Positions 8,995 through 16,096 of a stretch of 40,516 bases of DNA are shown piece after piece; the stretch's first letter is position 1, and every line of letters starts with the position of its first letter. Position numbers and translations under genes: made by a program. Under the pieces are notes generated by a model. That model had not been told where the DNA came from, ran no database searches, and saw only the letters and a program-made list of their open reading frames with translations. This stretch comes from JBKHJZ01 sp046537875 (lineage in GTDB: Bacteria; Actinomycetota; Acidimicrobiia; Acidimicrobiales; VFJN01). The stretch covers positions 1-40,516 of the forward strand of contig JBKHJZ010000010.1 in assembly GCA_046537875.1 (NCBI GenBank). The letters are read 5' to 3'.

Positions 8995-9025
8995 ATCCCA
9001 CTCCCCGACGTATCCCACTCCCCGA
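8995..9025 (+). repeat. Tandem 14-base direct repeat in the operon's intergenic gap
   Basis: ATCCCACTCCCCGA occurs at 8995-9008 and again at 9012-9025, a period of 17. The second copy includes the GAGG used by the Mo-enzyme gene. It could be a regulator site or the trace of a small duplication. Confidence 0.6.
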
Positions 9026-9031
9026 GGTTCC

Positions 9032-11263
9032 ATGGCACGACTCCCACGCCCCGAGACCGAGCTCATCGAGCGCTTCGGCCCCCACCTCAACGTCGAGCCC
9101 CCCGGCGGCTGGGAGGCGGCGGCCCACACCGAGCGTGAGGTGCTCACGCACTGCTGCTTCTGCGGGCAGCAGTGCGGCATCAGGCTGCGGGTCGCCGACG
9201 ACCGGGTGGTGGGCTTCGAGCCCTGGTACGAGTTCCCGTTCAACCGGGGCAAGCTGTGCCCGAAGGGCGTCAAGCGCTACCTGCAGGGCAACCATCCCGA
9301 CCGCCTGCTGGGGCCGTTGGTCCGCACCGGCGAGGGGTTCCGGCCCGCGACGTGGGACGAGGCGCTCGGCCGGACCGTGGGCGAGCTGCGCCGCATCCAG
9401 GCCGAGCACGGCCCGGACAGCGTGGCGGTGCTCGGCGGCGCCAGCCTCACCACCGAGAAGTCGTACCTGCTCGGCAAGCTCGCCCGCCTCGGCCTGGGCA
9501 CGCGCCACATCGACTACAACGGCCGGCTCTGCATGGTGTCGTCGGGCGTCGGCTACAAGAAGGCGTTCGGTGTCGACCGCACGCCAAACCCCTGGGGCGA
9601 CATCCCGCTCGCCGACGTGGTGTTCGTGGTCGGGGCGAACATCGACGAGTGCGCGCCGATCACCACCGGCTACATCTGGCGGGCACGCGACCGGGGTGCC
9701 CGGCTGATCGTGGCCGACCCGCGGGTGACGGCGGTGGCACGGACGGCCGACGTGTTCCTCGGGCTCCGCCCCGGCACCGACTCGGCCCTGCTCTCGGCGA
9801 TGCTCCACGAGGTCATCCGCCGCGACCTCGTCGACCACGCGTTCATCGACGCCCACACCGAGGGCTTCGAGGAGGCGGCCGCGGCGGTGGCCGAGCAGAC
9901 GCCCGCCTGGGCCGCGGACGTCACGGGCGTGCCCGCCCGGCGCATCGAGGAGGCGGCCGAGATGTGGGCCACCCCGTCGACCGGGATGCTGCTCCACGCC
10001 AAGGGCCTCGAGCACCAGTCGAAGGGTGTGATGAACGTCTCGGCGGCGATCAACCTCGGGCTGGCCTGCGGGCGCATCGGGCGGCCGGGCGCCGGGGTGT
10101 GCATGATCACCGGGCAGGGCAACGGCCAGGGCGGTCGCGAGCACGGGCAGAAGTGCGACCAGCTCCCCGGGGCCCGCGACCTGCGCAACCCCGAGCACCG
10201 GGCGGCCGTGGCCCGGGTGTGGGGCTGCGACCCCGACGACCTGCCCGGCGTCGGCCACACGGCCTACGAGATCTTCGAGGCCATCGAGCGCGGCGAGATC
10301 AAGGGGCTGCTGTCCATCTGCTTCAACCCGCTGGTCAGCCTCCCGGATGCGAACCGCACCCGGGCCGCGCTCGAGAAGCTCGAGCACTACTCGATCATCG
10401 AGTTCTTCCTCTCCGAGACCGCCCGCCACGCGGACGTGGTGCTGGCGGGCTCGCAGCACGAGGAGGACGAGGGCGTCGTCTGCACGACCGAGGGCCGGGT
10501 GGTCAAGATCAACGCGGCCGTCCCACCGCCGGGGGACGCCCGGCGCGACACCGAGATCCTCGTCGACATCGGCCGGCGCCTCGGGGCCGAGCGCCACTTC
10601 CCGTTCGCCACCAACCGCGAGGTGTTCGAGGAGCTCCGCCGGGCGTCGGCGGGCGGGGTCGCCGACTACGCGGGCATCACGTGGGAGCGGCTCGAATCGG
10701 AGATGGGCGTGTTCTGGCCGTGCCCCAGCGAGGACCACCCGGGCACGCCGCGGCTCTACTCGGATCTCGTGTTCAACACGCCCTCGGGCCGCGCCCGGTT
10801 CGTGCCCACACCATGGCGACCTCCGGCCGAGGTGGTGGACGACGACTACCCCGTCTGGTTCACCACCGGGCGGGTCATCAGCCAGTACCTCTCCGGCACC
10901 CAGACCCGCCGCATCGGCTCGCTGGTGGCGCAGTACCCGGAGCCGCTCTGCCAGGTCCACCCGGTGCTCGCCGAGCGGCACGGCATCGCCACCGGCGACA
11001 TCGTGCGGGTGACGAGCCGCCGTGGCTCCATCGAGCTGCCGGCGATGGTCGTGAGCACGATCCGACCGGACACGGTGTTCGTCCCCTACCACTGGCCGGG
11101 CGAGAAGGCGGCCAACCAGCTCACCAACCCGGTGCTCGACCCCGAGTCGAAGATCCCCGAGTACAAGGTGTGCGCCGTGCGCATCGAGCGACTCGGGGCG
11201 GGGGAGAGGCGCCTCGTCGACCGGCGGGACACGTCGCTCACGGGAGGTCCGTCGTACACATGA
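9032..11263 (+). CDS. Mo-bisMGD oxidoreductase catalytic subunit (nitrate reductase-like)
   Basis: 743 residues of the DMSO reductase superfamily. The N-terminal [4Fe-4S] site is C41-x2-C44-x3-C48 plus C76 (KLCPKG). The likely Mo ligand is C167 in YNGRLCMVSSGVG, as in Nas/Nap nitrate reductases; formate dehydrogenases often have Sec or Cys at this position, so they remain an alternative. Further family motifs are VVGANIDECAPIT, VADPRVT, FFLSETARHADVVL and the C-terminal MopB domain (FTTGRVISQYLSGTQTRR). There is no Tat signal, so it should be cytoplasmic. It is followed by an electron-transfer subunit overlapping by ATGA. The substrate is unproven; nitrate is favoured by the HPP gene. Confidence 0.85.
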   Translation: MARLPRPETELIERFGPHLNVEPPGGWEAAAHTEREVLTHCCFCGQQCGIRLRVADDRVVGFEPWYEFPFNRGKLCPKGVKRYLQGNHPDRLLGPLVRTGEGFRPATWDEALGRTVGELRRIQAEHGPDSVAVLGGASLTTEKSYLLGKLARLGLGTRHIDYNGRLCMVSSGVGYKKAFGVDRTPNPWGDIPLADVVFVVGANIDECAPITTGYIWRARDRGARLIVADPRVTAVARTADVFLGLRPGTDSALLSAMLHEVIRRDLVDHAFIDAHTEGFEEAAAAVAEQTPAWAADVTGVPARRIEEAAEMWATPSTGMLLHAKGLEHQSKGVMNVSAAINLGLACGRIGRPGAGVCMITGQGNGQGGREHGQKCDQLPGARDLRNPEHRAAVARVWGCDPDDLPGVGHTAYEIFEAIERGEIKGLLSICFNPLVSLPDANRTRAALEKLEHYSIIEFFLSETARHADVVLAGSQHEEDEGVVCTTEGRVVKINAAVPPPGDARRDTEILVDIGRRLGAERHFPFATNREVFEELRRASAGGVADYAGITWERLESEMGVFWPCPSEDHPGTPRLYSDLVFNTPSGRARFVPTPWRPPAEVVDDDYPVWFTTGRVISQYLSGTQTRRIGSLVAQYPEPLCQVHPVLAERHGIATGDIVRVTSRRGSIELPAMVVSTIRPDTVFVPYHWPGEKAANQLTNPVLDPESKIPEYKVCAVRIERLGAGERRLVDRRDTSLTGGPSYT

Positions 11264-11904
11264 CCGCCACCACACCCGGCTTCTCCGCCGGGGGAAGCGA
11301 ACAGATCTTCGTGATGGACCAGAGCCGCTGCATCGGCTGCCGGGCCTGCGTCCAGGCGTGCGAGGAGTGCGGCACCCACCGCGGCCACTCGATGATCCAC
11401 CTCGACGACGTCGACCGCCTGCAGAGCCCGCAGACGGTGCCGATGGTGTGCATGCACTGCACCGACCCCACCTGCGCCGAGGTGTGCCCCGCCGACGCCA
11501 TCAAGCAGAACGAGGACGGTGTCGTGCAGTCGGCGCTGAAGCCCCGGTGCATCGGCTGCTCGAACTGCGTGCTCGCCTGCCCCTTCGGTGTGCCGAAGAT
11601 GGTGAGCCAGTTCGACCTCATGATGAAGTGCGACCTGTGCCTCGACCGCACGTCGGTCGGGTCGAAGCCGATGTGCGCCTCGGTGTGCCCCAGCGACGCC
11701 CTCTGGTACGGCACGCCCGACGAGTACGCGGCGACGCGCCGGGGCGAGCTCGTCGACACGTTCTCGTTCGGCAACCAGCCGGTGACGACCAAGGTCAAGG
11801 TCGTGGCCGACACGCCCGGGCCGCTCGACGTGCTCGGAGCGGCGGCGGGGACCCGCCCGTGGCAGGACGATCCGTTCGCCCTCGAGGAGCGGGAGCCGTG
11901 GTGA
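11260..11904 (+). CDS. Four-cluster [4Fe-4S] ferredoxin subunit (DmsB/NrfC type)
   Basis: 214 residues with the four cysteine groups of DmsB/NrfC/HybA electron-transfer subunits: RCIGCRACVQACEECG, MVCMHCTDPTCAEVCP, RCIGCSNCVLACPFGVP and KCDLCLDR with MCASVCPSDAL. It would carry electrons between the Mo subunit and the membrane partners. The start ATG 11260 overlaps the Mo-subunit stop (ATGA). The stop overlaps the Rieske start (GTGA). There is no signal peptide. Confidence 0.92.
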   Translation: MTATTPGFSAGGSEQIFVMDQSRCIGCRACVQACEECGTHRGHSMIHLDDVDRLQSPQTVPMVCMHCTDPTCAEVCPADAIKQNEDGVVQSALKPRCIGCSNCVLACPFGVPKMVSQFDLMMKCDLCLDRTSVGSKPMCASVCPSDALWYGTPDEYAATRRGELVDTFSFGNQPVTTKVKVVADTPGPLDVLGAAAGTRPWQDDPFALEEREPW

Positions 11905-12419
11905 ACGGTGACCGCCCGGCGGGCGCCGGCCGGCCCGAGCGACCGATCTGGCGGCGGGACTTCCCGTACTCGGCGGGCGGCGAGGACGACGTCACCCGCC
12001 GGGAGTTCGTCCGCTACCTGGTGCTGGGCTCGGGTGCGTTCGCGGTGGGCACGGTCGGCGTCGCGGGCCTGACGACGCTGCGGGAGCCCGACCGGGGGGA
12101 GCCCCGCCCGATCATCGAGCGGGACCGGTTGCGCCCGAACGAGGCGTACCTCTTCCGGTACCCGAGCGACGACGACCCTGCCATCCTGGTCCTCCACGAG
12201 GACGGCGACCTGCGGGCGTTCAGCCAGAAGTGCACCCACCTCGGCTGCGTCGTCTACTTCGACGCGGAGGACGACCTGCTCGTGTGCCCGTGCCACGAGG
12301 GAGGGTTCTCCGCCGTGACGGGCGACGTCGCGTACGGGCCACCGGAGCGACCCCTGCCCGAGATCGAGGTGGAGGAGCGCGACGGCATGATCTGGGCGCT
12401 GGGGGTGGAGCATGGCTGA
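11901..12419 (+). CDS. Membrane-anchored high-potential Rieske protein
   Basis: 172 residues. A Tat-like N-terminus (TRREFVRYLVLGSGAFAVG, residues 32-50) gives one uncleaved anchor, so the cluster domain probably faces outward. The cluster motif is C111-T-H113-LGC116 with C129-P-C131-H132. C116 and C131 are placed to form the disulfide of high-potential Rieske proteins (bc1, arsenite oxidase), unlike dioxygenase ferredoxins. GTG 11901 overlaps the ferredoxin stop and has GGGAG 5 bases upstream. A Rieske protein inside a Mo-enzyme operon with a NarI-like subunit is unusual. Confidence 0.9.
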   Translation: MNGDRPAGAGRPERPIWRRDFPYSAGGEDDVTRREFVRYLVLGSGAFAVGTVGVAGLTTLREPDRGEPRPIIERDRLRPNEAYLFRYPSDDDPAILVLHEDGDLRAFSQKCTHLGCVVYFDAEDDLLVCPCHEGGFSAVTGDVAYGPPERPLPEIEVEERDGMIWALGVEHG

Positions 12420-12636
12420 GCCCCACGAGCCCACCCGGCCCGTGCGGGGTCCCTCGCCCGCCTCCGCCGTAGGTGTCTACGTGATCGTGCTGATCGTGCT
12501 GCAGATCTTCCTGCTCTCGGTGGCCATCGACGCGTTCCACGACGACCGCGAGGCGCTGGCCTGGGGCGCGGCGGTGACCTCCGTGCTGCTGGCGGGGTCG
12601 GCGGGCGCGATCGTCTGGCTACTGGCCGAGCGATGA
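12412..12636 (+). CDS. Small two-helix membrane protein of the operon
   Basis: 74 residues with a Pro-rich cytoplasmic-looking start and two hydrophobic helices, near 19-40 (VYVIVLIVLQIFLLSVAI) and 50-71. The connecting loop is acidic (DAFHDDRE). No known function. It overlaps the Rieske gene by 8 bases and the HPP gene by 4, so it belongs to the same translational unit. It may be a small structural subunit of the complex. Confidence 0.8.
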   Translation: MAEPHEPTRPVRGPSPASAVGVYVIVLIVLQIFLLSVAIDAFHDDREALAWGAAVTSVLLAGSAGAIVWLLAER

Positions 12637-13307
12637 GCCCGCCGGCGGCCACCGGCGACGATCCGGCCGGAGAGGAGCCGTCGCACCACGGCGATCGGGG
12701 GGACAGTGTGGGTGGCCGGAGGGGCGACGGGTCGGGCGCTGCCGGGCCGACCGCGGGGCTGCTCGCGCGCTTCAGGCTGACCTGGCTCACACGCCGGTAT
12801 CCGGAGCGTGCCGTGACCGGGGCCTTCGCCTTCGTCAACGGGTTGGTGACGATCGCGATCCTGGCGGCGATCGCGATGGTCTCGGACACTCCGTCGCTGT
12901 TCCCGTCCCTCGGCCCGACGGCGTTCCTGCTCTTCAGCACGCCCCTGCTGCCCTCGGCGTCGCCCCGCAACAGCGTCATCGGGCACCTCATCGGCGCCCT
13001 GTCGGGCTACGTGTCGCTGGTCGTGTTCGGGCTCACCGACAACGAGGCGACGATCATCGAGGGGGTGACGGCGGGTCGCGTCGGGGCCGCGGCGCTGTCG
13101 CTGGCGCTCACCAGCGGGATCATGGTGTGGCTGAACCGCGCGCACCCCCCGGCGGGCGCCACGACGATGATCGTGTCGTTGGGCATCATCCCGACGCCGT
13201 CGGAGATCGCGGTGCTGATGCTCGCCGTGGTGCTGCTCGTCGCACAGGGATACGTCATCAACCGGATGGCGGGTATCGACTACCCCTTGTGGTCGCCACG
13301 CCACTAG
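12633..13307 (+). CDS. HPP-family membrane protein (possible nitrite transporter)
   Basis: 224 residues with a low-complexity cytoplasmic leader of about 45 residues and then four membrane helices. The family signature is clear: SLGPTAFLLF, ASPRNSVIGHLIG and AHPPAGATTMIV. Characterised HPP proteins from plastids and cyanobacteria transport nitrite, which is the best clue to the chemistry of this operon. Start ATG 12633 overlaps the preceding stop (ATGA). It is the last gene; a small CCACG-TAT-CGTGG hairpin (13313-13325) follows the stop. Confidence 0.88.
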   Translation: MSPPAATGDDPAGEEPSHHGDRGDSVGGRRGDGSGAAGPTAGLLARFRLTWLTRRYPERAVTGAFAFVNGLVTIAILAAIAMVSDTPSLFPSLGPTAFLLFSTPLLPSASPRNSVIGHLIGALSGYVSLVVFGLTDNEATIIEGVTAGRVGAAALSLALTSGIMVWLNRAHPPAGATTMIVSLGIIPTPSEIAVLMLAVVLLVAQGYVINRMAGIDYPLWSPRH

Positions 13308-13603
13308 AGCTGCCACGTATCGTGGGAGTTCACGACGATCGGTGGCTTCCAGGACGCAGTTGACCACGCGGAGCGACTTTCCAGTCACCATCTGCAACGT
13401 GACGGATTTCACTGCACGGAGGGTCTTGTTCGCGGGCGTGAGAGTGGGGAAACTGCTGCCGCTCATGCCCACCGCACGAGCCCCCGAAGAGTGGCGACGG
13501 ATCCGATGTGATCCGGCCGCTCGGTGTGGCGAGCCGGTTCCGGTCTTGGGGAGAAGCCCGGACCGGCCGCCCCCGGGGTCCCCGGCCCGTCGATGAGGGG
13601 CCG
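13308..13603. other. Intergenic stretch without a recognised gene
   Basis: About 296 bases between the HPP gene and a convergent toxin gene. A 5-base hairpin lies at 13313-13325. The segment 13320-13470 is less GC-rich than its surroundings. On the minus strand an ATG at 13467 opens about 50 codons (SGSSFPTLTPANK, VNCVLEATDRREL) and then runs on through the HPP gene. This looks like a remnant or chance reading rather than a gene. Confidence 0.4.
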
Positions 13604-14014
13604 TCAACCCGCCTCGGGCGAGAGCACGTCGAAGCCCAGCGCGGCCGCCGCCGGGATCTGGTGCCGGTCGAAGGTGAGGTAGCCGGCCGGTCGGGGCAGG
13701 CGGTCCGCCGCCGCCAGGTGGACCGCGTCGACGGTCCGCAGCGCGAAGGTCGCACCCAGCTCGGCCGCCCGGGCGAGGCAGCGCCCGTCGACGGGGATCA
13801 CCACGAACGCGTCCCAGTCGTCGCGGAGCCGGTCCCACATCCGCTCGTGCTGGCCAGGGGTGACGGCCAGGCGGTGGAGCGCCAGCAGCGCCTCGCTGCG
13901 GCACAGAGCCGATGCGCACCAGGTGTCGTCCCGGGCCATCGCGTCGACCACCAGCGTGTGACCGGGGCCCCTGACGTAGCGACGGATGAGCGCCGAGGTG
14001 TCGACGAAGATCAC
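13604..14014 (-). CDS. vapC: PIN-domain ribonuclease toxin (VapC family)
   Basis: 136 residues. The acidic Mg-binding residues of PIN nucleases are visible: D5 (FVDTSAL), E41 (RSEALLAL), D96 (RTVDAVHLAAA) and D116 (LTFDRHQ). VapC toxins cleave tRNA or rRNA. It starts immediately after the stop of the Phd/YefM-type antitoxin gene, so the two are co-transcribed. The ATG and length fit the family. Confidence 0.92.
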   Translation of the reverse strand: MIFVDTSALIRRYVRGPGHTLVVDAMARDDTWCASALCRSEALLALHRLAVTPGQHERMWDRLRDDWDAFVVIPVDGRCLARAAELGATFALRTVDAVHLAAADRLPRPAGYLTFDRHQIPAAAALGFDVLSPEAG

Positions 14015-14290
14015 TCAGCCGCCCCGCAGCTCGTCGAGCACGCTCTCGGGACGCACGTCGACCGGTGGGTCCTCGGGGTCGGGGGCGGCCCGGCGCCCGG
14101 GACGGCCGGGCGGCTCGGCGAGGCCGGCGGCGATCAGGTCGTCGATCGTGGGGGCCTCGCGCGGCTCGAGCGGGCCGAGCTGGGCGGTCGGGACCCCGTC
14201 GACGGTCACGACGATGCGCTCGCCGGCCGCGGCCCGTCGCACCACCGCGGCGACGTCATTGCGGAGCTCTCGGATGCCGACCCGGTGCAC
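14015..14290 (-). CDS. Phd/YefM-family antitoxin
   Basis: 91 residues from GTG 14290. VHRVGIRELRNDVAAVVRRA and ERIVVTVDGVPTAQLGPL are the Phd/YefM DNA-binding fold. The C-terminal part (RAAPDPEDPPVDVRPESVL) is the disordered toxin-binding tail. GTG 14290 is supported by a TACGGT box 6 bases upstream; longer in-frame starts would run past this promoter. Paired with the PIN toxin downstream. Confidence 0.88.
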   Translation of the reverse strand: MHRVGIRELRNDVAAVVRRAAAGERIVVTVDGVPTAQLGPLEPREAPTIDDLIAAGLAEPPGRPGRRAAPDPEDPPVDVRPESVLDELRGG

Positions 14291-14296
14291 CGGGCG

Positions 14297-14302
14297 ACCG
14301 TA
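14297..14302 (-). promoter_or_regulatory. Leaderless -10 box of the Phd/PIN module
   Basis: TACGGT on the minus strand ends 6 bases before GTG 14290. GTGTAC repeats just upstream (about 14310-14315) may contribute to regulator binding. Confidence 0.55.
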
Positions 14303-14422
14303 GCACGCGTGTACACAAGCGGGCTGGACGGCGGCGGCCGACCGCCCTAGCGTCACGTCGCACACCACCCGCGTGCCCGCCCTCGTGCCCGGGGGCGACC
14401 TGGCCCACCCGGAGGACACACC

Positions 14423-15538
14423 GTGAACTTCGCCTTCTCCGAAGAGCAGGAGGAGCTGCGGCGCATCACCCGCCAGTTCCTCGAAGCCAAGTCACCCGAG
14501 AGCGAGGTGCGGCGGCTCATGGAGACCACCGAGGGCTACGACCCCAAGGTCTGGAGCCAGATGGCGAACGAGCTCGGGCTCCAGTCGCTCACCATCCCCG
14601 AGGAGTACGGCGGGCAGGGCTTCACCTACGTCGAGCTCACCGTGGTGCTCGAGGAGATGGGCCGGGCGCTGCTGTGCGCCCCCTACTTCTCGACGGTCGC
14701 GCTCGCCGCCAACACGCTGCTGCACGCCGGGGACGAGGCGGCCAAGAAGGATCTGCTGCCGGGCATCGCCTCCGGCGAGACGATCGCCACGCTGGCCTTC
14801 ACCGAGCCCAACGGCCGCTGGGACGAGTCGGGCATCGAGGCCACCGCGTCGCAGGACGGGGACGCATGGCGCCTCGAGGGGACCAAGATGTTCGTCCTCG
14901 ACGGACACGTCGCCGACCAGCTCATCGTGGCCGCCCGCACCGACGGCGGCGTGTCGCTGTTCAGGGTGGACGGTGACGCCCAGGGCCTCACCCGCACCCC
15001 CCTGGCGACCATGGACCAGACCCGCAAGCAGGCCAAGCTCGAGCTCTCCGGCGTGCCCGCCACGCTGCTCGGCCAGCCCGGCACGGGGTGGGACGTGCTC
15101 CGGCGGGTCCTCGACCTCGCCGCCGTCGCCCTGGCCGCCGAGCAGGTCGGAGGCGCCCAGCGGGTGCTGGAGATGTCGGTCGAGTACGCCAAGGAGCGGG
15201 TCCAGTTCGGCCGGCCGATCGGCTCGTTCCAGGCGATCAAGCACAAGTGCGCCGACATGCTGCTCGAGGTCGAGTCGGCCAAGTCGGCCGCCTACTACGG
15301 GGCGTGGTGCGCCGCCGAGCTCAACGACGAGCTGCCCGAGGTCGCCTGCCTGGCCAAGGCCTACTGCTCCGAGGCCTACTTCCACGCCGCCGCCGAGAAC
15401 ATCCAGATCCACGGCGGCATCGGGTTCACGTGGGAGCACCCGGCGCACCTCTACTTCAAGCGGGCCAAGTCGTCCGAGCTCCTGTTCGGCGACCCCACCT
15501 ACCACCGGGAGCTGCTCGCCCAGCGCCTCGGCATCTGA
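14423..15538 (+). CDS. Acyl-CoA dehydrogenase family protein
   Basis: 371 residues. N-terminal helical domain (FAFSEEQEELRRITRQFLE), FAD-binding beta domain (LAFTEPNGRWDE) and C-terminal helical domain with AEQVGGAQRVLEMSVEYAK, RVQFGRPIGSFQAIKHKCAD and IQIHGGIGFTWEHPAHLYFK. These are FAD-dependent enzymes that desaturate acyl-CoA; the substrate cannot be inferred. The usual catalytic Glu site in the last third is not obvious; the Glu in FTWEHP is the most likely acid there. Start GTG 14423 has GGAGGA 6 bases upstream, and a TAGCGT box at 14348-14353 is a possible promoter with a leader of about 60 bases. Confidence 0.92.
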   Translation: MNFAFSEEQEELRRITRQFLEAKSPESEVRRLMETTEGYDPKVWSQMANELGLQSLTIPEEYGGQGFTYVELTVVLEEMGRALLCAPYFSTVALAANTLLHAGDEAAKKDLLPGIASGETIATLAFTEPNGRWDESGIEATASQDGDAWRLEGTKMFVLDGHVADQLIVAARTDGGVSLFRVDGDAQGLTRTPLATMDQTRKQAKLELSGVPATLLGQPGTGWDVLRRVLDLAAVALAAEQVGGAQRVLEMSVEYAKERVQFGRPIGSFQAIKHKCADMLLEVESAKSAAYYGAWCAAELNDELPEVACLAKAYCSEAYFHAAAENIQIHGGIGFTWEHPAHLYFKRAKSSELLFGDPTYHRELLAQRLGI

Positions 15539-15591
15539 GGCTCGGCCCCGGGCTCTCACCGGTCGGGTCGGGCGCCGGGCCTCCCGGCGGA

Positions 15592-15597
15592 TACCGT
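15592..15597 (+). promoter_or_regulatory. Leaderless -10 box
   Basis: TACCGT ends 8 bases before GTG 15606. No convincing -35 sequence is visible. Confidence 0.55.
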
Positions 15598-15605
15598 CGT
15601 CGGGC

Positions 15606-16067
15606 GTGATCTGGTTGTTCGTCGCCCTGGCCGCCGTGCTGGTGTTCGCCATCGCCGCCGCCACCGTCGGGCGCGAGGCGTTCCGCCTGGGCCATGCCCC
15701 GCCGGCCACGATCTTCGACCTCGACGAGGCCGTGGACCACGTGGCCGACGTGCTGCCCGGCCCGGCGCAGGCCCGGCTGACCTACGACGACGTGCGCGAG
15801 CTGATCAGCGCCGAGCTGGATCACCTCGCGGGCAGGGGCGTGCTGGGGCTCCCCGGGCGCGACCCACGGGTGGTGGCCGACGGCGAGGACCCCGTGGTCG
15901 TGGTCGACGACGACACGCTGGCGGCCATGCTGGGCCACGCCGGCGAGCTCGGGCTCGACGTCGCCGACGAGGACGTGGTGCAGGTGGCCGACGCGCTCCA
16001 CGGCTACCTGGCCGACATCGGCGCCCTCGGCCCGAAGGCGCCGCCACCCGCCGGCACCCGCCCCTGA
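15606..16067 (+). CDS. Unknown single-pass membrane protein
   Basis: 153 residues, not recognised. One N-terminal membrane helix (IWLFVALAAVLVFAIAAATV), then a soluble acidic domain with FDLDEAVDHVADVLP, LTYDDVRELISAELDHLA and VVVVDDDTLAAMLGHAGEL, ending in a Pro-rich tail. GTG 15606 is supported by the TACCGT box 8 bases upstream. It follows the acyl-CoA dehydrogenase and converges with the ABC transporter genes. Confidence 0.78.
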   Translation: MIWLFVALAAVLVFAIAAATVGREAFRLGHAPPATIFDLDEAVDHVADVLPGPAQARLTYDDVRELISAELDHLAGRGVLGLPGRDPRVVADGEDPVVVVDDDTLAAMLGHAGELGLDVADEDVVQVADALHGYLADIGALGPKAPPPAGTRP

Positions 16068-16096
16068 CCCGCTCACCCCAGCCGGGTGCCGCGCGT

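Noticed and set aside
9032..11263. Naming the Mo enzyme as a formate dehydrogenase
   Set aside because: The Cys-ligand context RLCM, the HPP neighbour and the NarI-like subunit favour nitrate chemistry. The sequence alone does not settle it, so no gene symbol was given.
8654..11275. An 873-codon minus-strand frame opposite the Mo-enzyme gene
   Set aside because: It is a complement of the conserved Mo subunit and cytochrome; its Arg/Ala/Asp-rich translation has no domain.
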